Shown here piece by piece: positions 1 through 8,432 of a stretch of 64,000 nucleotides of DNA (the first letter of the stretch is position 1; every line of letters begins with the position of its first letter). Below the pieces are notes generated by a model, which saw only the letters and a list, made by a program, of their open reading frames with translations, had not been told where the DNA came from and searched no databases. This DNA is from Hyphomicrobiales bacterium (lineage in GTDB: Bacteria > Pseudomonadota > Alphaproteobacteria > Rhizobiales > Rhizobiaceae): NCBI GenBank assembly GCA_900466945.1, contig UBNV01000006.1:124001-188000 (forward strand). Direction: 5' to 3'. The position numbers were made by a program, and so were the translations under genes.

Positions 1-61
1 GGACAATCGCATGTCATGCATGGCTGTCCTGTTGGCAGATCGGAGATCTGAAGGCGAAGGC

Positions 62-652
62 TCAAGCCTCGGCCATAGCGAGCAAGACCGCTTCGAAATC
101 CTGGGGGTAGCGCTTCAGCCCACCCGCCTTTTCCATCATGTCCGCAAGCCAGATCCCATCGGCGGCGAGCCGTACGGCAACGAGTCTCGGATCACCGTCC
201 GTCTGGGCATGCCGCGCCATGCGGTCGTCGAGCCAGGCCGACCAGAGTGAACGCAGCGCAGGCTCCGAGACGATGGCAACGGAAAGGGCGCCCCAGAGGC
301 TCCGCTCGCCGAGTAGTCGATCCGAGAAGCAGGCCCGCACATAGGCTCGTGTAAAACGCCCGCGCGACGCGGGATCTCCGGCCAGCGTCCGATCGATCTC
401 CTGATCCATCTTATCGAGCAAATCCGAAAAGACGGCGGCAAGCAGCGCCTGTTTGCTGTCGAAATGATGCAGCAAGCCGCCCTTGGTAACACCGGCCCGT
501 GTCGCCACCGCCTGGATGGTGATGGCCGCTGCCCCGTCTTCCGCCGCAATCTGGGCCGCGCAATCGAGCAGGGCACGGCGCACCTGCTCGGGCTGCTTCT
601 TGCGATGATAGCCGGAGGATGCGCCGTCTAAGGGTGAGGGAGCGCCCGCCAT
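62..652 (-). CDS. TetR/AcrR family transcriptional regulator
   Basis: A DNA-binding repressor of about 196 residues. The N-terminal helix-turn-helix is clear (IQAVATRAGVTKGGLLHHF, then DSKQALLAAVF), preceded by a basic segment; the C-terminal half is a helical ligand-binding domain of the TetR_C type. The start at 652 gives MAGAPSPL and overlaps the stop of the upstream SMR pump gene as TGATG, so the two genes are translationally coupled. The likely role, inferred from context, is ligand-responsive repression of the pump operon; a TetR-like operator lies upstream of the pump gene at 1031-1044. The effector is unknown. Confidence 0.88.
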   Translation of the reverse strand: MAGAPSPLDGASSGYHRKKQPEQVRRALLDCAAQIAAEDGAAAITIQAVATRAGVTKGGLLHHFDSKQALLAAVFSDLLDKMDQEIDRTLAGDPASRGRFTRAYVRACFSDRLLGERSLWGALSVAIVSEPALRSLWSAWLDDRMARHAQTDGDPRLVAVRLAADGIWLADMMEKAGGLKRYPQDFEAVLLAMAEA

Positions 653-996
653 CAGTGCGACACCGTGCTGGAGAGGGTGTTCATCACGATCACGCCCGTG
701 ACGATCAACGCGATGCCGGCAAGCGCTGCAAGATCTAGGCTCTGCTTCAGATAAAAGACGCTGATCAGCGCCGTCAACACGATGCCCAGCCCGCCCCACA
801 TCGCATAGGCGATGCCGAGTGGCATGCCCTTCAGCGCCTGGGACAGGAGATAGAAGGACGCGACATAGAACATGACCATGCCCGCCGTCGGCAAAAGCTT
901 GGTGAACTGGGCCGATTTCTGCAACAGCGTGGTGCCGATGACTTCGAGCACGATCGCGGCGGCAAGCGCGCCGTAGGCGGTGAGGGCGGGGGACAT
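652..996 (-). CDS. Small multidrug resistance (SMR) family efflux protein
   Basis: A 114-residue four-helix inner-membrane protein of the EmrE/SugE type, which exports cationic drugs or guanidinium-like compounds by proton exchange as a dimer. The essential membrane-embedded glutamate is present (E18 in AIVLEVIGTTLL), as are the family features GIAYAMWGGLGIV and a final helix ending in TGVIVMN. Length is normal for the family. It is the first gene of a two-gene operon with the TetR gene, overlapping it by one base. Whether it is of the drug-exporter or guanidinium-exporter subtype cannot be settled by eye. Confidence 0.9.
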   Translation of the reverse strand: MSPALTAYGALAAAIVLEVIGTTLLQKSAQFTKLLPTAGMVMFYVASFYLLSQALKGMPLGIAYAMWGGLGIVLTALISVFYLKQSLDLAALAGIALIVTGVIVMNTLSSTVSH

Positions 997-1030
997 GGTC
1001 GAAGCTCCAAGAACGAGAGTGGAAAAACAT

Positions 1031-1044
1031 ACCGTATGGTCGGT
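1031..1044. promoter_or_regulatory. Predicted TetR-type operator upstream of the SMR pump
   Basis: ACCGTATGGTCGGT carries ACCG/CGGT half-sites and lies 34 bases before the pump start codon. Its position and form fit an operator for the TetR regulator encoded in the same operon. The assignment is inferred from position and pattern only. Confidence 0.4.
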
Positions 1045-1080
1045 TTCTTTTCAAGGTGCTCGTTGTCTGCTATCTGCCTC

Positions 1081-1767
1081 TCACTCAGGCAGGGGGAATT
1101 GTACCAGAAACTGCCGCTCGCCTTCCGGCGAAAACCGGATGATCCGGCTGTCTTCCACGCGCCGCGCATGGCCTCGATCCAGAAAATGCGAGAGAAGCGC
1201 CGCCCCGAGCGTACCGGCCAAATGCGTGCGCCGCTCGCTCCAGTCCAGGCAGGCGCGGCAGAGTGGCCGCCGTTTGGCCCGAAGGCTGCCAATGTCGAGC
1301 CCTCGGTCTCGCAGCAGGCTCTCCCCTTCAAGCGTCAGTGTCAGTGCCTCGTCCTCCGCCCGGATCGCCCCTTGCGCCACCAGACTGTCCAGCATGCGCA
1401 CTCCATAGTCTCCGGCGAGGTGATCATAACAGATCCGCGCCTTGCGCAGTTCCGGCTCCTTCGGCCCGGTGCGGTGGCGAAGGTGCCCTCGACTTGCCGA
1501 AAAGCTCATCAGGCTCTCGATCATCGCGCCGACATGGCCATCGGCCAGAGCGAAATAGCGATGCCGCCCCTGCTTGCGCTGGGAGAGCAGTCCGCCCTCT
1601 TCGAGTTTCGACAGATGTGAGCTTGCCGTCTGCAGCGTCACCCCGGCCGCCCCCGCCAGTTCCGTCGCCGTCAATGCCTTGCCACCGATGAGCGCAAGCA
1701 GCATGTTCGAGCGTGCCGGATCGCCGATCAGCGACGCGATGCGTGCAATGTCGGGTCCTTCCGCCAT
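1081..1767 (-). CDS. ArsR family winged-helix transcriptional regulator
   Basis: A 228-residue regulator. Residues of about 5-90 form an ArsR-type winged helix (DPARSNMLLALIGG, then TATELAGAAGVTLQTASSHL, then the wing RKQGRHRYFALA). The C-terminal extension of about 130 residues contains the conserved segment RICYDHLAGDYGVRMLDSL and a Cys pair (PLCRAC), as in longer ArsR proteins that are not classical metal sensors. It is transcribed divergently from the NIPSNAP/monooxygenase pair at 1937-2607, which it may control. A short interrupted inverted repeat, ATGCTTCG/CGAAGCAT, sits in the shared promoter region at 1816-1885. The ligand is unknown. Confidence 0.85.
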   Translation of the reverse strand: MAEGPDIARIASLIGDPARSNMLLALIGGKALTATELAGAAGVTLQTASSHLSKLEEGGLLSQRKQGRHRYFALADGHVGAMIESLMSFSASRGHLRHRTGPKEPELRKARICYDHLAGDYGVRMLDSLVAQGAIRAEDEALTLTLEGESLLRDRGLDIGSLRAKRRPLCRACLDWSERRTHLAGTLGAALLSHFLDRGHARRVEDSRIIRFSPEGERQFLVQFPLPE

Positions 1768-1936
1768 CGTGATCTCCGTGTTTACTCGCCACAGTCTCTG
1801 TCGCCAGTGTAGCGAATGCTTCGGTCCCGGTCGAACTGTCGAGGGTGAAAAAGCGCCGGCAAAACTTCGACCCTGATCGAAGCATCACGCATTCCGATCA
1901 TGGCAAGACCCACCTCGCAAGAAACGAGGAACCATC

Positions 1937-2266
1937 ATGATCACCTGCATCATCCGCTATCGCATCGATCCCTTCGGCCGCGACGACTTCGCAACTTACG
2001 CCCGCAACTGGGGCGAGGCTATCCCGCGCTGCGGCGCCGATCTCGTCGGCTATTTCGCTCCCCATGAGGGGTCGGCGACGACGGCCTACGGCATCTACAA
2101 CATAGAAAACCTCGCCGCCTACGAGGCCTATCGAGCAAGGCTGGCCGCCGATCCTCTCGGCAAGGCCAATTACGAATTCGCGAAGAACGCCCGCTTCATC
2201 CTGGAGGAGGATCGGCTCTTCCTGAACAACGTCTCCAACCCGGCATCGTCGAAGGTGCAGCCATGA
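1937..2266 (+). CDS. NIPSNAP family protein
   Basis: A 109-residue ferredoxin-like alpha/beta protein. Typical NIPSNAP features are an opening strand (ITCIIRYRIDP), the middle LVGYFAPHEG with AYGIYNIENLAAYEAYRARL, and the end segment ARFILEEDRLFL. Small dimeric proteins of this fold bind or modify small hydrophobic or electrophilic molecules; the precise activity here is unknown. A GAGGAACC ribosome site precedes the ATG. Its stop codon overlaps the next ATG (ATGA, 2263-2266), so it is coupled to the following monooxygenase-fold gene. Confidence 0.85.
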   Translation: MITCIIRYRIDPFGRDDFATYARNWGEAIPRCGADLVGYFAPHEGSATTAYGIYNIENLAAYEAYRARLAADPLGKANYEFAKNARFILEEDRLFLNNVSNPASSKVQP

Positions 2267-2607
2267 TCGCCGTTATCTTCGAGGTGACGCCCTTCATGGG
2301 CGAGCGTCACCGCTACCTCGATCTCGCCGGCGAGCTGCGCGCTCAGCTGGAAGCCGCCGACGGTTTCGTCTCCGTCGAGCGCTTCGAGAGCCTGACGACG
2401 CGCGGCAAGCTCTTGTCGCTTTCCTTCTGGCGCGACGAGGAGGCGGTTCGCCGCTGGCGCGAAACCGAAGAACACCGCGCGGCCCAAACGGCCGGCCGCG
2501 GCGGCGTCTTCGCCGCCTATCGCCTGCGCGTCGCCGAGGTCTTGCGCGACTACGGCCTTAACGATCGCACCGAAGCGCCGGAGGATAGCCGGGCGCGGCA
2601 TGGATGA
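2263..2607 (+). CDS. Antibiotic biosynthesis monooxygenase (ABM) fold protein
   Basis: A 114-residue protein with the ABM dimeric alpha/beta-barrel pattern: an opening strand (AVIFEVTPF), a helix over DLAGELRAQLEAADGFVSVERFES, then LLSLSFWRDEEAVRRWRE and EEHRAAQ. Such proteins act as cofactor-free monooxygenases, quinol or aldehyde scavengers, or haem-degrading enzymes. The haem-binding Asn/His set of IsdG-type enzymes is not obvious. It overlaps the upstream NIPSNAP gene by four bases, so the two small proteins are probably co-expressed for a shared detoxification role (inference). Confidence 0.82.
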   Translation: MIAVIFEVTPFMGERHRYLDLAGELRAQLEAADGFVSVERFESLTTRGKLLSLSFWRDEEAVRRWRETEEHRAAQTAGRGGVFAAYRLRVAEVLRDYGLNDRTEAPEDSRARHG

Positions 2608-2671
2608 GGGGGAAGGCTTTGGCAGAGGGCTGCGACCCTCGCCTCCCTCGACAAGCCGCCGCCTGCTGACT

Positions 2672-3364
2672 ATGCAGGAAACCATGCCGAAAAAGCCCGA
2701 AGATTCTCCCGAGGACACCATAGCGAGCCGCATAAGTCGCGCGCTGGCGGAGCGCATCATCCATGGTGAACTCGTGCCCGGATCGCGCCTCGCCCAGGAC
2801 CATATTGCGGAAGAATTCGGCGCAAGCCATGTCCCCGTGCGCGAGGCCTTCCGCCGGCTGGAGGCGCAAGGCCTCGTCGTCAGCATTCCCCGTCGCGGCG
2901 TGCGCGTCGCAAGCTTCGACCTGAAGCAGGTGCGTGAAGTCGCCGAAATGCGCGCCGCCCTCGAAGTGCTGGCGCTGCGCCATGCAGCCCCTAACCTCAC
3001 GCCCGAGGTGCTCGCCGCTGCCGAAGAGGCCGCCGCCGATGCCGACGCCGCCCGGGACGTGCAGACCTGGGAGGAAGCCAACCGCCGCTTCCACCGTCTG
3101 ATTGTCTCCACCTGCGCCATGCCGCGCCTTCTCTCCGTGATCGACGACCTCCACGCCGTCTCCGCCCGCTTCCTCTTCGTCGCCTGGCGCGCCACCTGGG
3201 AAGCCCGCACGGACCACGACCACCGCGCCATTCTCGAAGCCCTGAAATCCGGCGATGCGGCGGAAGCCGCCCGCATCCTCGAGCGCCATGTCCAGTGGAT
3301 CGGCCGTGCCCCCATGCCGGTGCCGGGCCGCGCCGAGACCGAGGGATTTGCCATCGTCGGGTAA
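2672..3364 (+). CDS. GntR/FCD family regulator, candidate BioR
   Basis: About 230 residues. An N-terminal GntR winged helix (TIASRISRALAERIIHGELVPGSRL, DHIAEEFGASHVPVREAFRRLEAQG, then RRGVRVA) is followed by an FCD-type all-helical domain (VREVAEMRAALEVLALRHA, ANRRFHRLIV, ARTDHDHRAILEAL). The FCD metal/ligand residues D and H (NRRFH, DHDHR) are visible. An upstream in-frame ATG at 2600 would overlap the ABM gene, but 2672 or 2684 fits the GntR family length better. Three BioR-like boxes and bioY follow immediately. BioR of agrobacteria and Brucella is a GntR/FCD protein, so this may be the biotin regulator; alternatively it controls the two upstream small genes. Confidence 0.72.
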   Translation: MQETMPKKPEDSPEDTIASRISRALAERIIHGELVPGSRLAQDHIAEEFGASHVPVREAFRRLEAQGLVVSIPRRGVRVASFDLKQVREVAEMRAALEVLALRHAAPNLTPEVLAAAEEAAADADAARDVQTWEEANRRFHRLIVSTCAMPRLLSVIDDLHAVSARFLFVAWRATWEARTDHDHRAILEALKSGDAAEAARILERHVQWIGRAPMPVPGRAETEGFAIVG

Positions 3365-3540
3365 TGGCCCATCTGTCTCTTGAAGGGTAGGCGCCCCCAC
3401 CAGTCACCTGCCCTCATCCTGAGGTGTGAACAGGCGAGCCTTGGAAGGGCGGGAGATGATCTCTGTGGTCAAGCCATTCGAAGCCTGTTGGATCCGACAC
3501 ATGCGGCTCAGGGAAAGGACCGTCCAGATAAACCGATAAA

Positions 3541-3550
3541 CTATAGATAA
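3541..3550. promoter_or_regulatory. BioR-like box 1 upstream of bioY
   Basis: CTATAGATAA matches the BioR palindrome TTATAGATAA at 9 of 10 positions. It is the most distal of three copies in front of bioY. Confidence 0.55.
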
Positions 3551-3634
3551 AATCTCCAGATGGCTGCGAACCAAGTCACGTTGGCGGAAGAAGCTACGCC
3601 GAATTCTCGAAATTCGTCTTGGCAGTCTCCGATT

Positions 3635-3644
3635 TCATAGATAA
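3635..3644. promoter_or_regulatory. BioR-like box 2 upstream of bioY
   Basis: TCATAGATAA matches the BioR palindrome TTATAGATAA at 9 of 10 positions. It lies 22 bases before the perfect proximal box. Confidence 0.6.
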
Positions 3645-3665
3645 AAGATTCGGCGCCATATAAAA

Positions 3666-3675
3666 TTATCTATAA
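3666..3675. promoter_or_regulatory. BioR box 3, proximal operator of bioY
   Basis: TTATCTATAA is a perfect match to the BioR consensus TTATMKATAA. It ends 14 bases before the bioY ATG, a position suited to repression of bioY when biotin is sufficient. The box sequence is seen directly; the regulator is inferred from rhizobial knowledge. Confidence 0.75.
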
Positions 3676-3689
3676 AATGGAGATTGCCC

Positions 3690-4280
3690 ATGACGTCCAT
3701 TCTCGCGCCCGCCGCCCGCAGCTTCGATCCACTCGGCATATCCGGCCGTTCGCTTCCCATGCAGGCCACTCTTCTCCTCTTCGGCACGGGTGTGCTCGCA
3801 CTCGCCTCGCAGATATCAGTGCCCATGGTGCCGGTACCGATCACTCTGCAGACCTTTGCGCTGACCATGATCGGCGTGCTCTATGGCTGGCGCCTGGGTG
3901 CCCTGACCGTGCTTGCCTGGCTGGGTGAGGCGATGATGGGGCTTCCTGTTCTCGCCAATGGCGGTGGCGGTCTCGCCCCCTTCGTCGGCCCGACGGCAGG
4001 CTACCTCGTCTCCTTCCCGATCATCGCGGCCCTTGCCGGCTACCTTGCCGAAAAGGGCTGGACGGGTGAGCGCGTGCTCAAAAGCTTTGTCGCGCATCTC
4101 TCTGCCAACGTTCTGTGCCTCGTCATCGGCGGCGCCTGGCTCGCTTGGCTCATCGGTGCCGAAAAAGGCCTGGCGCTGGGCGTCACACCCTTTGTCCTGG
4201 GTGCTGTGCTCAAATCCGCGCTTGCCGCTGCTCTGCTGATGGCGCTTGCACGCGGCAAGGCAAAACCGCTCGACCTCTGA
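3690..4280 (+). CDS. bioY: Biotin transporter BioY
   Basis: A 196-residue inner-membrane S component for biotin uptake, working alone or with an ECF module. Six hydrophobic segments are visible, with the BioY hallmarks VPMVPVPITLQTFAL near residues 45-60, then GVLYGWRLGALTVLAWLGE and GLPVLANGGGGLAPFVGPTAGYLVSFP. The ATG at 3690 was chosen over an upstream in-frame TTG at 3684 because the protein family starts near here. No bioM or bioN lies beside it. Three BioR-like boxes immediately upstream indicate repression by biotin status. Confidence 0.95.
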   Translation: MTSILAPAARSFDPLGISGRSLPMQATLLLFGTGVLALASQISVPMVPVPITLQTFALTMIGVLYGWRLGALTVLAWLGEAMMGLPVLANGGGGLAPFVGPTAGYLVSFPIIAALAGYLAEKGWTGERVLKSFVAHLSANVLCLVIGGAWLAWLIGAEKGLALGVTPFVLGAVLKSALAAALLMALARGKAKPLDL

Positions 4281-4306
4281 GACCTGAAATCCGACAGATA
4301 CAAAGC

Positions 4307-4741
4307 ATGACCGTCCGGCTCCGCGCCCACCACCTGCTCTGCATGCTGACTTATGTCGGTAAGGGCTATTCTCCCGCCTTCGTGGAAAACTACGAGGCGA
4401 TTGCCGCCCGTCTGTCGGCGGGCGAGGAGATCGAGCTTGTGGCGGGGCCGGACGATATCTGCGGCCCTCTCTCCGCCGATCCCGAGGCCCATTGCCACTG
4501 GGAAAGCGTCGTCGATCGCGATCTGGCGGCAGCGGACGCTGTCGCCCGCCTGCTCGGCAGCCCGGTTTCGCCGGGCGTCCGTATCGCACCGACCGCCGCA
4601 CTGCTCTCCCGCCTCAGAGAGACCTTCGCCGCAGGCGTGATCCGCACGGCTTGTTCGGGCTGCGAATGGTCGGAGCTTTGCGATGGCGTCGCCGGCGGCG
4701 GCTTTGCCGGTGTGCGGGTCCTGCCTTCGCGCCGGCCTTAG
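4307..4741 (+). CDS. DUF1284 domain protein
   Basis: A 144-residue protein opening with VRLRAHHLLCMLTYVGKGYS and closing with the cysteine-rich ACSGCEWSELCD, plus GPDDICGPL and HCHW in the middle. This spread of Cys and His (near residues 12, 52, 61-63, 112, 115 and 121) suggests a bound metal or iron-sulfur site, which is typical of DUF1284. The function is not known. It starts 26 bases after bioY on the same strand and is probably co-transcribed with it, so a link to biotin status is possible but unproven. The last base of its stop is two bases from the convergent kinase gene. Confidence 0.82.
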   Translation: MTVRLRAHHLLCMLTYVGKGYSPAFVENYEAIAARLSAGEEIELVAGPDDICGPLSADPEAHCHWESVVDRDLAAADAVARLLGSPVSPGVRIAPTAALLSRLRETFAAGVIRTACSGCEWSELCDGVAGGGFAGVRVLPSRRP

Positions 4742-4742
4742 G

Positions 4743-5729
4743 TCACAGTTCGCGCAGTGCCGCGATCGGCCCTTTCACCCGCACGACGAGACCGGTCGGC
4801 GCATAAGTGATGCTCGCCTGGCCGCTGATATAGCCGACCAGGGCCTTCTCGATCATACGTGAACCGAAGCCTTTGCGGACCGGCACCACCACGGTCGGCC
4901 CACCGCTTTCGCTCCACAGAAAGTGCAGCTCCGGTGCACCATCCTCAGGCTCCACGGACCAGGAGATCGCAATCTTGCCCTCGGCATTCGAGAGCGCGCC
5001 GTATTTCACCGCATTGGTCATCAACTCATGCAGCGTAAGCGCAAAGGCGATGCTGCTTTTGGAAGAGAGTTGCACGTCCGGCCCGCTTACGTCGATACGA
5101 CCGGGGTCCTGGGTCGAGATGACCGACTCGATGAGCTGCAGAAGCGTCGTCGATACCTGGTTGCGGCTGATGAACAGATCCTGTGCGTGGCTGAGGGCAT
5201 GCAGCCGCTCCAGAAAGGCAACCCTCGAGGTCGCCATGTCGCTATCGTTGCGCAGCGTCTGGTTGGCGAGCGACTGCACGAGCGCCAGAATGTTCTTAAT
5301 CCGATGCGAGAGTTCGTTGCGCAGCAGTTCCTGCTCGGTCTCGAAGTTCTTGATAGCCGTGATGTCGCGCGAAATCGACAGAATGCTCTCGACGCTGCCG
5401 TCTTCCCCAAAGATCGGGCTGACCTTCACGTCCCAGAAGCGCCGGTTTCCCTTTGCCGTCTCGGCAAAGCCAGTGAAGCGGGAGTCTCGACCCTCGCGTG
5501 CCGCCTCGATGGCGGCCAGGGCCGCGACATTGCCCTCGTCGCGCCAGAAATCTGGCCAGGGGCAGCCCTTGATGGTGCCGAAATCTTCGACCTCCATCAC
5601 GCGCTGTCCGCCGTCCGTCATGTACTGCATGCTGCCGTCCAGGGCGATGATCTTGATGCAGTCATCCGATGAGGCCAAAGCAGCCTGTACGAAGCGATGA
5701 TGGTGAATTTCTGTAGAGGACATCTTCAT
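4743..5729 (-). CDS. PAS domain sensor histidine kinase, HWE/HisKA_2 type
   Basis: A 328-residue soluble kinase without membrane segments. Residues of about 12-130 form a PAS domain with a PAC end (RFWDVKVSPIFGEDGSVESILSISRDIT). Residues of about 137-215 are the HWE/HisKA_2 dimerisation region with phosphoacceptor His142 in ELSHRIKNILALVQSLA and the companion segment RLHALSHAQDLFI. The ATPase domain shows the N box LHELMTNAVKYGALS and a G box (GFGSRMIEKAL). In Rhizobiales such kinases often feed the general stress response or light/redox signalling. No response regulator is adjacent, so the partner is unknown. It is convergent with the DUF1284 gene. Confidence 0.9.
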   Translation of the reverse strand: MKMSSTEIHHHRFVQAALASSDDCIKIIALDGSMQYMTDGGQRVMEVEDFGTIKGCPWPDFWRDEGNVAALAAIEAAREGRDSRFTGFAETAKGNRRFWDVKVSPIFGEDGSVESILSISRDITAIKNFETEQELLRNELSHRIKNILALVQSLANQTLRNDSDMATSRVAFLERLHALSHAQDLFISRNQVSTTLLQLIESVISTQDPGRIDVSGPDVQLSSKSSIAFALTLHELMTNAVKYGALSNAEGKIAISWSVEPEDGAPELHFLWSESGGPTVVVPVRKGFGSRMIEKALVGYISGQASITYAPTGLVVRVKGPIAALREL

Positions 5730-5909
5730 CCGGTATGCGTTACAAGGGCCATGCTTGATACCGCAGCTTGCGCCGACCGCATCTGTCAGCAGCGCCCAGC
5801 TGGCGTCTGCTCGGTCCGCTTTCTCTTCAATTCGATCTGTATAGCCCGTAATGCCGTCCCATGACAGAGCAAGTTATCTCTGGCATCTTTGTTGCCGGGA
5901 GGCCCTTCC

Positions 5910-6251
5910 ATGATCACTCTCGATACCCTGCGCCAGATCATCCTCGCCCTGCCAACGACAGAGGAAACGACCTCGTGGAATGCCGTGTCCTTCAAGGTCA
6001 ACGGCAAGGCCATGCTGTTCTGGAACCCGACCCATGAATGCCCGGTGTTTAAAGTACCCTATGAAGAGCGCGACCACCTGATCGAGATGGATCCCGACAC
6101 CTTCTTCACCACCGACCACCACAGGCCGCATCCTCTGGTCCTTGCGCGCCCGGATCGTCTCGATCCCGAATGGGCGCGGGAAAACCTCACCCGCGTATGG
6201 CGGACGCAGGCGAAGAAGGCGGTGGTGAAGGCATGGGATGCGGGACGGTAG
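5910..6251 (+). CDS. MmcQ/YjbR family protein
   Basis: A 113-residue protein of the YjbR/CyaY-like fold. It shows the opening helix LDTLRQIILALPTTEETTSW, the strand AVSFKVNGKAMLFW, the segment DPDTFFTTDHH, and the final PEWARENLTRVWRTQAKKAVVKAW, all common in the family. Such proteins are proposed DNA-binding or structural proteins with no settled role. The ATG at 5910 follows a GGGAGG ribosome site; an upstream in-frame TTG at 5889 is less likely. It stands alone between the kinase and ccrM. Confidence 0.85.
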   Translation: MITLDTLRQIILALPTTEETTSWNAVSFKVNGKAMLFWNPTHECPVFKVPYEERDHLIEMDPDTFFTTDHHRPHPLVLARPDRLDPEWARENLTRVWRTQAKKAVVKAWDAGR

Positions 6252-6429
6252 CTGTCCTCTTCTCCCCCGCTAAGGAAAGGAGCGCACCTGAGGCACAGCC
6301 TCGATTGACCTCGGCCAAGCAAGATGTCGACTTACATCACTATTTGGGTGCGCATGACGGCTATGCCGGTATGTGGCGCCCTCCACCATCCCACCCCCGC
6401 ACAAAATCTCACGCCCTCTTCACCCTTCA

Positions 6430-7624
<1,195 letters not shown>

Positions 7625-7712
7625 GCTGTTTCGATCCATCACGGACTGGCGCGTCTCCGCGCGCCGGTACACCCAAGACAAAATGTTAGAATAACATCAT
7701 ATACTTGTGATC

Positions 7713-7733
7713 AGCTTCGAGCAAGTCGAAGCT
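7713..7733. terminator. Hairpin downstream of ccrM
   Basis: AGCTTCGA / TCGAAGCT form perfect 8-base arms around a 5-base loop, 89 bases after the ccrM stop. Only a weak T-rich tail (CTTAATC) follows, so termination is plausible but not certain. Confidence 0.4.
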
Positions 7734-7768
7734 CTTAATCGAGCTGAATTCGATCTTTCGGGGTCGAT

Positions 7769-7807
7769 CTGGCGCGGGCAGGGGTCCGCCAACCCCACCC
7801 GCGCCAG
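7769..7807. terminator. Strong GC hairpin between convergent ccrM and HAD genes
   Basis: CTGGCGCGGG and CCCGCGCCAG form perfect 10-base arms, and inner GGGGT/ACCCC can extend the stem. The hairpin sits 11 bases past the HAD gene stop, between converging genes. There is no T tract on either strand, so it may block transcription or protect 3' ends rather than act as a classical intrinsic terminator. Confidence 0.45.
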
Positions 7808-7817
7808 TGCCTCAATC

Positions 7818-8429
7818 TCAGGCCTTTACGCCAAGCGCGCCGAGATCTGCCTTCAGCTTTTCCGCCCCGGTGAAATGCACAGCCTGCCATCCGGCAGCGC
7901 GCGCCCCTTCGACATTCGGCAGGCTGTCGTCGATGAACACCGAATGCGCCGGCGAGAGCTCGAAATCCGCGGCATGCCGCTCATAGATCGCCACATCAGG
8001 CTTGATCAGGCCGACCTCGCCAGAGACGGTGACCCCGCGCGGCAAGTTGAGGAACGGATACATCTGCCGCGCTTCGGAAAACGTGTCGGCGGCGAAATTG
8101 GTCAGCATGGTCACGTCGCGGCCGGCATCGATCAGCCCGGTCATGATCGCGACGCTGTCGTCATAGGCATGCGGCACCATCTCGGCCCAGTGTTTCCGGA
8201 ACGCGCGGATATGCACTTCTTTTTCAGGAAACTGCTCGATCAGCAGCGCCTCTGCATCGGCCCAGCTGCGGCCGCGATCCTGTTCGATGTTCCAGTCGTG
8301 GGTGCAGACCCGCGCGAAGAAATCCGCCCGCTCCTGCGGGTCGGGAATGATCCGCGAGAACGGCAGGTTCGGATCGTAATGGATCAGCACCTTGCCGATG
8401 TCGAAGACGATATGGCGGATTTCGGTCAT
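7818..8429 (-). CDS. HAD-superfamily hydrolase (YihX-like phosphatase)
   Basis: A 203-residue phosphatase. Motif I is FDIGKVLIHYD near residue 10, with Gly after the nucleophile region as in DxGNV-type HAD-IA enzymes. Motif II is TMLTNFAADTF, motif III is the Lys in GLIKPDVAIYERHA, and motif IV is FIDDSLPNVEGARAAGW. The cap is the small helical type 1. YihX relatives dephosphorylate sugar phosphates, but the substrate here is unknown. It ends close to the convergent hairpin and lies just downstream of mutY on the same strand (3-base gap), so the pair is probably co-transcribed, as in other rhizobia. Confidence 0.9.
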   Translation of the reverse strand: MTEIRHIVFDIGKVLIHYDPNLPFSRIIPDPQERADFFARVCTHDWNIEQDRGRSWADAEALLIEQFPEKEVHIRAFRKHWAEMVPHAYDDSVAIMTGLIDAGRDVTMLTNFAADTFSEARQMYPFLNLPRGVTVSGEVGLIKPDVAIYERHAADFELSPAHSVFIDDSLPNVEGARAAGWQAVHFTGAEKLKADLGALGVKA

Positions 8430-8432
8430 GTC

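Larger units (their letters stand above)
3365..3689. other. Intergenic region before bioY with a repeat remnant and BioR boxes
   Basis: No gene is seen. Bases of about 3411-3455 contain CCCTCATCCTGAGG and a partly matching partner, which looks like a decayed copy of a common alphaproteobacterial palindromic repeat. The 3' half (3541-3675) is AT-rich and holds three BioR-like boxes that control bioY. Confidence 0.6.

Noticed and set aside
7769..7807. Strong hairpin between ccrM and the HAD gene as an attachment site or mobile element end
   Set aside because: A single copy between convergent genes without target duplication is better explained by transcript termination or mRNA 3' protection.
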